A stretch of DNA of 64,000 nt from Mesobacillus foraminis (lineage in GTDB: Bacteria; Bacillota; Bacilli; Bacillales; Cytobacillaceae), in contig NZ_SLVV01000006.1 of assembly GCF_004340465.1 (NCBI RefSeq), positions 310,001 through 374,000 on the forward strand, given 5' to 3'. The notes below the pieces were generated by a model that saw only the letters and a list, made by a program, of their open reading frames with translations, did not search any database and was not told where the DNA came from. Below are positions 26,442-35,022 of this stretch, piece by piece. Position 1 is the first letter of the stretch. Each line of letters begins with the position of its first letter. Position numbers and translations under genes: made by a program.

Positions 26442-27197
26442 ATGAAACAACCTCGACTTGATCACAACGTAATGAAGATTCTTAAAGGTAAAATTGTATT
26501 GATAAGGACAGAGAGAGGCGCCATATATCTTGTGGGTCCCATCCAGCTTCCTGTCAATCTTTATGGAGAGACCGTTGTATTTCACTGGTACTGCTGGCTG
26601 AACTGCGACGAGGAGACAGAGGATTTTGAGAAGATTATTGAAACGCTGTCGTCTTCCAACCTTGCTGAATACCAGCAATCGAGTGTTTTAGTGTATGGTG
26701 ATTTTAGAGATGGAGAGGATGCGCTGGTTCGAATGCACTCGATATGCCATACAGGAGATATATTCGGGAGCAAAAGGTGTGATTGCGGCTTCCAATTAAA
26801 GCAGTCCATGAGGATGATTGTCGAACACGGAACGGGAGCCCTCTTTTACCTGGCCAACCACGAAGGCAGGGGGATTGGACTTTTCAGCAAGGCGATGGCC
26901 TATCTCCTTCAGGAAAACGGCTTTGACACGGTAGAAGCAAATGAACATTTGGGATTTGTGGATGACTCCAGGAATTATGAGGATGCTATACAGGTTTTAA
27001 AAACGATTCGTTCGAAACCTGTGACCCTGGTTACGAATAATCCCAGAAAACTTGCGGCTCTCAAAGATTCAGGGATGCAAGTTTCCGGCAGAACTCCACT
27101 GTGGGGGGATGTGTCCGAATTTAACGAAAAGTATTTACAAACGAAAATAACCCGCTCCGGGCACCTAAAAGGGGATCCGGCTTGCTTGAATGACTGA
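26442..27197 (+). CDS. Stand-alone GTP cyclohydrolase II-like protein
   Basis: The ATG at 26442 has TAAGGAG about 10 nt upstream; the longer frame from 26316 has no support. The 251-residue product carries the complete RibA-type core: RMHSICHTGDIFGSKRCDCG with zinc cysteines C102, C113 and C115, the NHEGRGIGL loop with the catalytic arginine, DTVEANEHLGF, and LVTNNPRK. GTP cyclohydrolase II opens GTP in the first step of riboflavin synthesis. Here it lacks the fused DHBP synthase of Bacillus RibBA, has an extra N-terminal segment of about 80 residues, and is not in a rib operon, so it may serve another pathway or be a paralogue. Confidence 0.88.
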   Translation: MKQPRLDHNVMKILKGKIVLIRTERGAIYLVGPIQLPVNLYGETVVFHWYCWLNCDEETEDFEKIIETLSSSNLAEYQQSSVLVYGDFRDGEDALVRMHSICHTGDIFGSKRCDCGFQLKQSMRMIVEHGTGALFYLANHEGRGIGLFSKAMAYLLQENGFDTVEANEHLGFVDDSRNYEDAIQVLKTIRSKPVTLVTNNPRKLAALKDSGMQVSGRTPLWGDVSEFNEKYLQTKITRSGHLKGDPACLND

Positions 27198-27290
27198 ATG
27201 CAAGATGATTTAATAACTCAAAAAATCTCTCCGTTCCCGAATTCCTGATGGTAAAATGAACCTATCTACATAGAGATTCGGGGTGTCCAT

Positions 27291-28217
27291 ATGAATGTAA
27301 ACCATATTTTAGTGGCGGGGAACTTTAAAGAAGAATTTAAAAAGAAGATGCCCGACCAGCTTCGTCATGAATTTCGCTTCTTGCCGGTTGAAAAAATTAC
27401 CGGGGAAGATTTGGATTGGGCAGATGTGTATGTTGGCTTTCAGCCTGCGCCCGACTTCGATCTTTCAAAAATCAACTGGGTTCATTCCTTTAATGCGGGA
27501 GTGAATAATTATCTGGAGCTGTCAGGGTGGAGTGAGAACCAGGTACTGCTAACCCGGACTGTTTGTTCATTTGGCCAGCGAATCAGCGAGTACTGTTTGA
27601 GCTATGTCCTTCGAGACATTCAGTATCATCAGGAATTTCATGAGAAGCAAAGGCTTAAGAAGTGGGAGAAGAGGACTCCAAAGATGATAAGGGATCAGAC
27701 GGTTGTCATTTATGGCACGGGGGATATTGGGCAAGAAGTGGCCAAAACGTTTGATTTTTTCGGGGCAACCGTTTACGGGATTTCCAGGAGCGGCAGCCAG
27801 AAGCCCTATTTTAAAAAGGTTTTCGATACTGCACCTTCATCCATTCTTTCAAGAGCGGACTGGGTAATCAGCACCTTGCCGTTAACGCCGGAGACTGACA
27901 AGATGTTTAACTCTTCCTTTTTTAACCAAATGAATGGATCCTTTATCAATGTTGGCAGAGGGGCAACGGTGGATGAAAAGGCATTAATAAAGGGCCTTGA
28001 TAAAGGAAACGTGCAGTCTGCTATCCTTGATGTACTCGCTGAGGAACCATTGCCGGTAAACTCCTCTCTCTGGACAAGGGAGGATGTGACCATCACTCCG
28101 CATATTTCCGCCGTAACCGAGCTGGATGAAGCCATTCAGTGTTTCCTGGAGACTCTGCGGAAAGTGGAGAATGATGAATTGCTGCCCAATCTCGTGGATG
28201 TTGGGAAGGGGTATTGA
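27291..28217 (+). CDS. D-isomer-specific 2-hydroxyacid dehydrogenase
   Basis: A 308-residue NAD(P)-dependent dehydrogenase. The nucleotide-binding domain has VVIYGTGDIGQEVAK, then NVGRGATVDE with the catalytic arginine, LDVLAEEPLP with the glutamate, and TPHISA with the histidine. It resembles the GhrA/YPL113-like group that reduces glyoxylate, hydroxypyruvate or other 2-keto acids. The start follows a GGGGTG site. It is a single-gene unit with its own terminator, 93 bp after the cyclohydrolase gene. Confidence 0.9.
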   Translation: MNVNHILVAGNFKEEFKKKMPDQLRHEFRFLPVEKITGEDLDWADVYVGFQPAPDFDLSKINWVHSFNAGVNNYLELSGWSENQVLLTRTVCSFGQRISEYCLSYVLRDIQYHQEFHEKQRLKKWEKRTPKMIRDQTVVIYGTGDIGQEVAKTFDFFGATVYGISRSGSQKPYFKKVFDTAPSSILSRADWVISTLPLTPETDKMFNSSFFNQMNGSFINVGRGATVDEKALIKGLDKGNVQSAILDVLAEEPLPVNSSLWTREDVTITPHISAVTELDEAIQCFLETLRKVENDELLPNLVDVGKGY

Positions 28218-28292
28218 CTAGTATCGAAGCGGGTTCGTAAGATTTTACATACCAGATTTAGTCTATTTAAAGAAGAATTGAACTATAGGCAG

Positions 28293-28329
28293 TTGTCCCT
28301 GATATTTGTGGGGACAATTTTTTTTATTT
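28293..28329 (+). terminator. Terminator of the 2-hydroxyacid dehydrogenase gene
   Basis: ttgtccc pairs with gggacaa and is followed by nine T. Confidence 0.88.
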
Positions 28330-28394
28330 CTTTATATTTGATTTTGTTGAGGATTTCGCCAGCATGCCTGGTCTGATTATTATTCCTATTTCTC

Positions 28395-29047
28395 CTGGAT
28401 GGGGGAAGGGTCTTCATACAGGGAATGAAGACCAAATCGAGGCAGGGAACCCAGGGGAAAGTTCTTCATGCAGGGGATGAAGACCAAATCGATGCGGGCA
28501 AGCCAGGGGAAAGAACTTCATGCAGGGGATGAAGACCAAATCGAGGCAAGAAAGCCAGTTGAAAGGACTTCATGCAGGGAATGAAGTCCAACTCGAGGCA
28601 GGAAAGCCAGGGGAAGGGTCTTCATACAGGGGATGAAGACCAAATCGAAGCAGGAAAGCCAGGGGAAAGGTTTTCATGAGGGGGATGAAGACCAAATCGA
28701 GGCAGGAAAGCAAGCGGGAAGGTCTTCATGAGGGGGATGAAGACCAAATCGATGCGGGCAAGCCAGTGGAAAGGTCTTCATGGAGGGGATGAAGACCAAA
28801 TCGAGGCAGGAAAGCCAGTGGAAAGGTCTTCATGGAGGGAATGAAGACCGAATCGAGGCAGGAAAGCCAAGGGAAAGGTCTTCATGCAGGGGATGAAGAC
28901 CAAATCGAGGCAGGGAACCCAGGGGAAAGTTCTTCATGCAGGGGATGAAGACCAAATCGAGGCAGGAAAGCCAGGGGAAGGGTCTTCATAAAGGGAATGA
29001 AGACCGAATCGAGGCAGGAAAGCCAGGGGAAAGGTCTTCAGGCTGAA
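28395..29047. repeat. 13-copy, exact 52-bp tandem repeat (family III), each unit with a hairpin
   Basis: The anchor cttcat (once tttcat) starts at 28412, 28464, 28516, 28568, 28620, 28672, 28724, 28776, 28828, 28880, 28932, 28984, and a last partial unit at 29036. Every step is exactly 52 bp. Most units contain ggtcttcat and atgaagacc, a 9-bp inverted repeat with a 7-nt loop, followed by aaatcgaggcaggaaagcca. Changes within one arm are sometimes matched in the other (ggacttcat with atgaagtcc in the fourth unit). There are no unique spacers. The array fills the space between two convergent genes. Confidence 0.95.
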
Positions 29048-29064
29048 GAGTAAAAATCGTGTTG

Positions 29065-29970
29065 TCATACATAGTAGGACCACTGATGAACCCCGGCTTT
29101 TGTAAATTTAGTTTCTAATATAGAACGTATCCTTTTTTTTGACAACAGTCCTTTGCACCATTCATAAACAAGATTGGTAGTGATTTTTAGTTCAGGAAAA
29201 AGCAGCTTCAGTTCCTCAACACTTCGTAAAACAGCAGCTGCAGCAACTTCCTCGTGCCCGCAGTCACGGCAAACGCATTTCTGCCTTTCTATTGAAATTA
29301 TAAACGAGGCACAATTGGTACAGATGATGCCCTTTTGCAGCTGACTGTAGTGATAGGTTGGCAAAAGACGATAAGGAGAATCATTTAAATGAAGAGAGAG
29401 TAATTTGTCTGCCAGCGCCTTATGTTTTTGACCTAATGTTGATACGTTCGAATTTAGAAGTTTAACGAAATGGTTCAACTGAGTGGGGAGGAGGAAAGAT
29501 TGGTAGAGAGGTGCTTGGTATAAGGTAAACTCGGGGTTAATAAATATCACGAATGGAGAAATCGGGATATTATAACCCGAGTTCTGGAGTAATTGGCGCA
29601 GCAGTGTTTCATTTCTGCTTAGCTGGTTGAGTGGATTGATAATCTCCGTTTTAGGTTTTTTGTACAATCGACTAGATTCGTAAAAATAATCGCCTTTAAA
29701 ATTTTTCACCTCACAGAAATAAAGCGTTTCAGACACAATAATAAGGGAGTCGATTTGGAAAACTGTGTTATTTAGTTTAAGAAGCAAGTCATTTAAAATA
29801 ATGCATTCACATGTTAGTTTTTCTGTCAATGAATCAAATCGTACCTCACCTTCATACCCCTTTTTCAGGTTTAAGTAATGTTGCTTGTCCTTGTCAGACA
29901 GACTGCTTCGAGTATTCAGGATTTTTAGGATTTGCAGTTCCACGGATTCGGAACGAGCTTTATAGGGCAT
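29065..29970 (-). CDS. NERD domain protein with C-terminal zinc ribbon
   Basis: ATG 29970 has AAGAAAGG 9 nt upstream; the TTG at 29979 touches that site and is rejected. The product has 301 residues. Residues about 40-150 form a NERD (nuclease-related) domain with GYEGEVRFD, QIDSLIIVSETLYFCEVKNF (the D...E-x-K nuclease core) and a following helix. A C-terminal zinc-binding knot has C-x2-C (CTNC) and CVCRDC. Members are widespread in Bacillus and are thought to act on DNA, but function is unproven. It is a single gene downstream-facing a tandem repeat array. Confidence 0.85.
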   Translation of the reverse strand: MPYKARSESVELQILKILNTRSSLSDKDKQHYLNLKKGYEGEVRFDSLTEKLTCECIILNDLLLKLNNTVFQIDSLIIVSETLYFCEVKNFKGDYFYESSRLYKKPKTEIINPLNQLSRNETLLRQLLQNSGYNIPISPFVIFINPEFTLYQAPLYQSFLLPTQLNHFVKLLNSNVSTLGQKHKALADKLLSLHLNDSPYRLLPTYHYSQLQKGIICTNCASFIISIERQKCVCRDCGHEEVAAAAVLRSVEELKLLFPELKITTNLVYEWCKGLLSKKRIRSILETKFTKAGVHQWSYYV

Positions 29971-30161
29971 TATGCACAACCTTTCTTGTAATTTCAGTCT
30001 AATTATATGTGATAAAAATTTTTATCGATTGAAAACTTTTGTCTATTTTAGTAAAAGCGACTAACCTCCATGCCCTCCTTATACTGAATAATGGCAGGAA
30101 AAAACATGCCCGCTCCCAATAAAAAAGAAGCCAGCCCCTTGCCAGCTCCTCCAATTCGATA

Positions 30162-31427
30162 TTACACCTTCCTAACCGTAAAAAACTTGGTTAACAGCCA
30201 AGGTCCCGGAGCAAATCCCAGTGTTAGCTGCCAGGCGCCGATAGCCTGCAGGTTGTATTCCCTGGCGAGGATCATTTTGGTGCTCATGCTCCGGACATCT
30301 TCAAACCATACCTCGTGTGTCCGTCCTTGTTCATCCCGGTACTGGAAATACGGAGATTGGTAGACTTCTGAATATTGGATGGGGGACTGATGGCGGATGG
30401 CGGTATCAATGGCATTTTGGTTCGAGATGGCGCTTGCGACGGTACCGGCCGTGTACGGAACCACCCAGTCATACCCGTATAAAGGCACGCCTAGTATAAT
30501 TTTCCTGGTTGGAATCCTTGAAATGGCATACTCGATTGTTCTTCTGACCTCGGTTATTGGCGCAGTCGGGCCGGGTTCACTGCCGGCGTGATGCCAATCA
30601 TAGGCCATGATGAACACATAGTTGACCACAGAGCCAATTCCGCCAAGGTCATAGCCTTTGAGCCAGGGAATATCCTCGCTTGTTTTGGCAGGTACCGAAA
30701 CCGTCACTGCCAGTCCGGCAGGTTCGAACCGTTCTCTCAGCTGGCGTAAAAAACCTGTATAAAGGTCCCGGTCTGCCGCCGCCACCCTCTCGAAATCGAT
30801 ATTTACTCCACCATACCCCCTAGCTGTGGCCAAGTTATAAATATTGTTAACTAGATTATTCCTCGCGGTCGGGTTATTCAGGACCTGAGAAGCGAGGTGA
30901 GTGCTAAATCCTCCTGAGGTTAGATTTGTGATCGTAGCAAGAGGGGTGACCCGATGGCTCCAGGTAGCTTGAATTGCCGTTAGATCATTGAGCTCGTTTA
31001 CAATATCCCCATCAGGTCCGATACGGTAATGAAAAAGGGAGATGGAAGAAGCGTAGGGTGCAAAATCACTGATCAGGTCCCGGTCCTGCTCGGGGCTGCG
31101 GACAACATAAAAGGTCAATGTGCCTGCGATATAATCAGAAGCGATGTTTGGGATCGTCACCCTGGTTCCGGGCTGAAGGGAAGATGGGTTAACGGTAGGG
31201 TTGGCAGCCCTTAATCGTTCCAGAGGTACCATCGAGCGCCTTGCAATACCGCTTAACGTATCACCAGGCTGAATCCGATAAGAGTAAAGGGGAATAAGCA
31301 GTGCCAAACCTGGTACAATTGTGCCTTCCTTCAGCCCATTGACCGCACGGACCTGGTCAATCGAGGTGCCATACCTTCTGCTGATGGAAAACAGCGACTC
31401 CCCAGGTGCAACTATATGAATGAACAT
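30162..31427 (-). CDS. LysM-GH18 spore/peptidoglycan glucosaminidase (SleL/YdhD/YaaH type)
   Basis: ATG 31427 follows a GGGGG site and is chosen over the upstream TTG at 31442; 421 residues. Two LysM domains (about 2-46 and 48-93; motifs PGESLFSISRRYG and PGDTLSGIARRS) precede a GH18 barrel with GYGGVNIDFERV, in which E213 is the expected catalytic acid. There is no signal peptide, typical for spore-coat or cortex enzymes such as SleL and YaaH that are made in the mother cell. It probably cleaves N-acetylglucosamine bonds in cortex fragments during germination. Confidence 0.92.
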   Translation of the reverse strand: MFIHIVAPGESLFSISRRYGTSIDQVRAVNGLKEGTIVPGLALLIPLYSYRIQPGDTLSGIARRSMVPLERLRAANPTVNPSSLQPGTRVTIPNIASDYIAGTLTFYVVRSPEQDRDLISDFAPYASSISLFHYRIGPDGDIVNELNDLTAIQATWSHRVTPLATITNLTSGGFSTHLASQVLNNPTARNNLVNNIYNLATARGYGGVNIDFERVAAADRDLYTGFLRQLRERFEPAGLAVTVSVPAKTSEDIPWLKGYDLGGIGSVVNYVFIMAYDWHHAGSEPGPTAPITEVRRTIEYAISRIPTRKIILGVPLYGYDWVVPYTAGTVASAISNQNAIDTAIRHQSPIQYSEVYQSPYFQYRDEQGRTHEVWFEDVRSMSTKMILAREYNLQAIGAWQLTLGFAPGPWLLTKFFTVRKV

Positions 31428-31550
31428 GTTTGATGCCCCCAATCACGTAAAATTACAAAAAACCTCCAGTTAAATTCATTTGCATCCATATAGCCTATTT
31501 TCCTCAGTTGGGATATATGTCGATGGGATGGGCACATTTCCAAATCACAG

Positions 31551-31592
31551 GTTTAGCTCAAAACTGCATTGGCTATAGAGAATTGTTATAAT
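31551..31592 (+). promoter_or_regulatory. Candidate promoters of the P450 gene
   Basis: A tataat at 31587 with TG upstream gives a sigma-A -10 but a poor -35. Overlapping it, gtttag at 31551 and ggctat at 31571 with a 14-bp spacer resemble a sigma-B promoter with one mismatch in the -10. Confidence 0.35.
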
Positions 31593-31627
31593 GAGTGTAA
31601 ATAAATGTAAGTGGAAGGAGCATGACA

Positions 31628-32812
31628 GTGGAACCCCAATTTCAGTTGTTTTCCAAAGAATTCACAAAGAACCCGTATCCCGCTTATGCAAAAATGCGGA
31701 AGGACGAGCCAGTCCATAAAATGAGGTTTCCAGATGGCCAGCTGGGCTGGCTGATCACCCGCTATGAAGATGCTGTTGAAATCATGAAAGATCCGAGGGT
31801 GATCAAGGATGTCTCCAAGTTATTTGGAGGCAACATGGATTCAGGGAGTGTTTTCATGCATAATATGCTTTTCTCCGATCCGCCTGATCATAAGCGCCTT
31901 CGCGGGCTGGTGCAAAAGGCGTTTACACCTCAAATGATTTCAGGCATGCGGGGGCGGATCCAGGAAATTACGGACGAGCTCCTGGACGAGGCAGCAAAGG
32001 GGACAAGAATGAATCTCATTGATGACTTCGCGTTCCCGCTTCCCATCATTGTTATTAGCGAGATTCTTGGGATTCCCACAGAAGACCGAGACAAATTTCG
32101 AATCTGGTCAAATTCGTTAATCGAGGGCTCAAACGGTGAGCATGCGGCTGAGATGTTTCAGCACGTAAACGAGTTTATTCAATATCTAAGCGAGTGGTTT
32201 GAGAAAGTGCGGAAAAATCCGGGTGAGGACCTTATCAGCCAGCTAATCCTGGCTGAGGATGAAGGAGACCAGCTTACAGAGCGTGAATTGTATGGAGTGG
32301 TCACCTTATTGATTATCGCTGGTCATGAAACGACAGTGAACCTTATTGGGAACAGCATTCTTGCCCTGCTGGAGCATCCAGACCAGTTTGACCTGCTTAA
32401 GGAGCAGCCGGATCGGATTCACCAGGCGATTGAGGAAACACTTCGATTTAATGGACCGGTAGAGTTCAGCACCTCCCGATGGGCGAACGAAGACATGGAA
32501 TTCAGAGGACAAATGATCAAAAGAGGGGAACTGATCATCATTTCCCTGAATTCGGCCAACCATGATCCTAAGGTATTTGAGAATCCTGACCTCTTTGACA
32601 TCTCCAGGGAGAAAAGCCCTCATCTTGCGTTCGGGAAAGGGATCCACCTTTGTCTTGGAGCCCCGCTTGCACGATTGGAGGGCGAAATCGCCATTACCAG
32701 CCTGATGCAGAGATTCCCGGAAATGAAGCTCGCTGTTGGCAAAGATGAGCTGGAATGGCGCCCAGGGATGATCGTCAGGGGAGTGAAGGAAATTCCCCTT
32801 TATCTAAAATAA
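31628..32812 (+). CDS. Cytochrome P450
   Basis: The GTG at 31628 is 7 nt after GAAGGAG, while ATG 31622 is only one base away from it; the GTG start gives 394 residues. The P450 signatures are complete: oxygen-binding helix IIAGHETTVN, K-helix EETLR, and the haem loop FGKGIHLCLGAPLAR with the proximal cysteine. It is a soluble class I type P450 of the CYP107/CYP109 kind found in bacilli. No ferredoxin or reductase gene is adjacent, so redox partners must be elsewhere. Substrate unknown. Confidence 0.92.
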   Translation: MEPQFQLFSKEFTKNPYPAYAKMRKDEPVHKMRFPDGQLGWLITRYEDAVEIMKDPRVIKDVSKLFGGNMDSGSVFMHNMLFSDPPDHKRLRGLVQKAFTPQMISGMRGRIQEITDELLDEAAKGTRMNLIDDFAFPLPIIVISEILGIPTEDRDKFRIWSNSLIEGSNGEHAAEMFQHVNEFIQYLSEWFEKVRKNPGEDLISQLILAEDEGDQLTERELYGVVTLLIIAGHETTVNLIGNSILALLEHPDQFDLLKEQPDRIHQAIEETLRFNGPVEFSTSRWANEDMEFRGQMIKRGELIIISLNSANHDPKVFENPDLFDISREKSPHLAFGKGIHLCLGAPLARLEGEIAITSLMQRFPEMKLAVGKDELEWRPGMIVRGVKEIPLYLK

Positions 32813-32827
32813 TGGAATGAATCATGT

Positions 32828-32859
32828 CAGGTCTTTGGGGCCTGGCTTCTTTTTTTTGA
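32828..32859 (+). terminator. Terminator of the P450 gene
   Basis: caggtc pairs with ggcctg (one G-U) and is followed by gcttctttttttt. Confidence 0.75.
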
Positions 32860-32877
32860 AACTAAAGCAGTCTCTCA

Positions 32878-33060
32878 ATCGTATGTACATAACCGCGATT
32901 ATTTACGACAAAATGTTTGGTAATTGTATGTAAATCACGGCGGCTACTTAGGACAAAATGTTTGATTATTGTATGTAGATCACGGTGACTACTTAGGACA
33001 AAATGTTCGATAATTGTATGTAGATCACAGTGCCTATTTACGACAAAACTTCTGATTATT
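32878..33060. repeat. 45-bp tandem repeat, four copies
   Basis: gtatgta starts at 32881, 32926, 32971 and 33016, exact 45-bp steps. Units share atcacggyg, ctatttacgacaaaat or cttaggacaaaat, and tttgataatt. They lie in the spacer between the P450 terminator and the next promoter. No reading frame persists through the array in a gene-like way. Confidence 0.85.
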
Positions 33061-33087
33061 CTGGCACTTTTTTACATAGCGAGGATA

Positions 33088-33115
33088 TTGTTTAATGGTT
33101 GGCGCAGAATATAGT
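33088..33115 (+). promoter_or_regulatory. Candidate sigma-A promoter of the dynamin-like operon
   Basis: ttgttt and tatagt are 16 bp apart, 37 bp before the ATG of the small leading ORF. Confidence 0.45.
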
Positions 33116-33151
33116 AAAATGGAAATAACTAGTTTCATAGGAGTGTATTGG

Positions 33152-33250
33152 ATGCTAAATGTTAGGAATACATCTTTACTATATGATGACCAAGCGAAAG
33201 GGAAGACTTCCTCTCATCGCCTGGTGTCCATAAATGAGGGTGCAGCATGA
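33152..33250 (+). CDS. 32-residue ORF coupled to the dynamin-like gene
   Basis: An ATG 8 nt after AGGAG opens a 32-codon frame (MLNVRNTSLLYDDQ...NEGAA) that ends in ATGA, overlapping the start of the next gene by 4 nt. The good ribosome binding site and tight overlap suggest that it is translated and couples expression of the large gene, which has no ribosome binding site of its own quality. The peptide is hydrophilic and resembles nothing I know. Confidence 0.5.
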   Translation: MLNVRNTSLLYDDQAKGKTSSHRLVSINEGAA

Positions 33251-35022
33251 TAGCCGATCTGCTCACAAGGCTTGAGACAGAGAAGGATCGATGGATTGAA
33301 TTCGCTCTAAACCAATATGTTATGAGCCTGCTTCCTCCTAATGGTAAAACAAACACGGTGGACCAGATTCTGATCGGTGTATTTGGTCCAGAACGTTTTG
33401 ATAAAACATCTTTCATCCTGAGATTGCTTGGGACAGGTGACAGGGAAAGCGACTGTCTGGCACAGGTGCTCACTGCTAACGAATTCAACTTCAGCTTTAT
33501 TTATAAATGGTCTGCCGACGATTGCTTTCATTTGGTCTATCCAGATCAAACCAGGGCAGCCTGCAAGAATGTAAAGGAGCTGGAAACGGAATTACAGGCA
33601 CTTCGCAAGCAGATTGAGTTTTGGCTGGTCACCTATGATCAACCGATTATTGTTGAACTTTCCCGGAAGTATTTATCCTCCAGACTTTTAACCGATAAAA
33701 GGGAGAAGCTTTCCATCATGAATTTTCCTGGCGAGCCCGATGCCAGACTGCTTTCAGAATATATGCCTCTCTGCTCCACGTGTCTCGTGGCTGAAAGCGC
33801 ACCGGAACTGGACGGCCAGCTGTCAGAAGCTGGACACTGGCTGCCAGATACCGGAGATTATTATATTGTATTGACTCAGTCGCTGCAGACGGATCCGGTC
33901 CAGAAAGCGGTCGGTTCGGGCGAAATTACGTCATTGGAGGAATTAAGGGAATTTTATCTGCGAAATGGCGTGGAAAGTGTTCACCCTATATTCCCGCTTG
34001 ATTTTGGAAGGAATGTCGTTACAGTTTCCCCGAATGCACCAGTTTGGATGGATGCCTTATTTTTAGAATTATTGGAGGAAGTTACAGGCACCAAATCACC
34101 TGAAACACGGATGCTTGAGGTTAAAAGTCGAATGCGTGGCTTTGTCAGGACTAAGGACCTTCAATTGGAAACACTGGAGAAAAAACTGCAGGAATTACAG
34201 GAAAACCTCATTGCCTGCGAACAGAGCTGCCGTCAGTCGGAAGATGATGCAGCGCAGCTGTTTGGCCAAGTTGAGCTCTGCGAAGCCGAACTAACCAGTT
34301 TAAAGGAAATAGAGATTGAGAAATTTGTAGCATCATCAAATGAAGCAAAAGGACTGGCACCCTTCAAGGAACGGAAGATTTCGAGGCTGAAAGAGAGCTT
34401 TAAACAGCAGGAAACCTCCATGCTGGATTTTTATGAGGAACAGGCAGCCCGGGTTTCTATTTTATTAAAAGAAATCCTTCAGGATGAGTTCTCTCTAAGG
34501 GCTTTTGATACAAATCCGCCGATTGGCCGTCTTGCGCTGAAACACGGGAAAGGCCTGGATCAGTATTTGAATCAGGGGAATTTTGAAGAAGATGCCTCCA
34601 TCGTCCGTGAGACCCTGGAGCGGAATAATGAAACCATCTTCAGCTACTATACCCGCCAGCTAGACGATTATAAGGAAAAGGGCGAAAAGCGGCTCCAGGA
34701 GCAGCTGAAAGTAAAGGAAGAAAAATATGAAGAGGCTGTAAAGAGGGGCCGCGAAACACAGGAACAGCAGGAGCAATATAAACATAAAATTCTTGAGGCA
34801 GAAGAGCAGCTGGCTGAGGCAAGATCCGTTTATCATCATTGCCTGGAGAGCATTCACAATCTCGATGACCTTTTAAAAGAAGAGTTTGCAAAGGCTGCCG
34901 CCAGCCTGCAGGAAATGATGCTGGCTGAAAATGCGTCGGATATCGAACGGTGGGCCTGCCATAACTACAGCCAAAGAATGTTAAAGCAGGCGGAAAGGAT
35001 GATGAAAAATGACTACTTCTAA
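33247..35022 (+). CDS. Degenerate dynamin-like P-loop protein with long coiled coils
   Basis: A 591-residue soluble protein. Residues 41-62, ILIGVFGPERFDKTSFILRL, sit where a dynamin-type P loop would be, but the glycine of GKS/T is replaced (D52-K53-T54). Near 159 NFPGEPD stands for the G3 DTPG motif and TQSLQTD for the G4 region, so nucleotide binding or hydrolysis is doubtful. From about residue 300 to the end it is mostly heptad-rich coiled coil (LETLEKKLQELQENL, QEQQEQYKHKILEAEEQ). It overlaps the 32-codon ORF before it and the membrane coiled-coil gene after it by 14 nt. I infer a membrane- or cytoskeleton-related scaffold; the family is not known to me by name. Confidence 0.65.
   Translation: MIADLLTRLETEKDRWIEFALNQYVMSLLPPNGKTNTVDQILIGVFGPERFDKTSFILRLLGTGDRESDCLAQVLTANEFNFSFIYKWSADDCFHLVYPDQTRAACKNVKELETELQALRKQIEFWLVTYDQPIIVELSRKYLSSRLLTDKREKLSIMNFPGEPDARLLSEYMPLCSTCLVAESAPELDGQLSEAGHWLPDTGDYYIVLTQSLQTDPVQKAVGSGEITSLEELREFYLRNGVESVHPIFPLDFGRNVVTVSPNAPVWMDALFLELLEEVTGTKSPETRMLEVKSRMRGFVRTKDLQLETLEKKLQELQENLIACEQSCRQSEDDAAQLFGQVELCEAELTSLKEIEIEKFVASSNEAKGLAPFKERKISRLKESFKQQETSMLDFYEEQAARVSILLKEILQDEFSLRAFDTNPPIGRLALKHGKGLDQYLNQGNFEEDASIVRETLERNNETIFSYYTRQLDDYKEKGEKRLQEQLKVKEEKYEEAVKRGRETQEQQEQYKHKILEAEEQLAEARSVYHHCLESIHNLDDLLKEEFAKAAASLQEMMLAENASDIERWACHNYSQRMLKQAERMMKNDYF

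Noticed and set aside
28395-29047. CRISPR-like array of regular repeats
   Set aside because: The units are contiguous and nearly identical along their full 52 bp; there are no unique spacers and no cas genes in the window.
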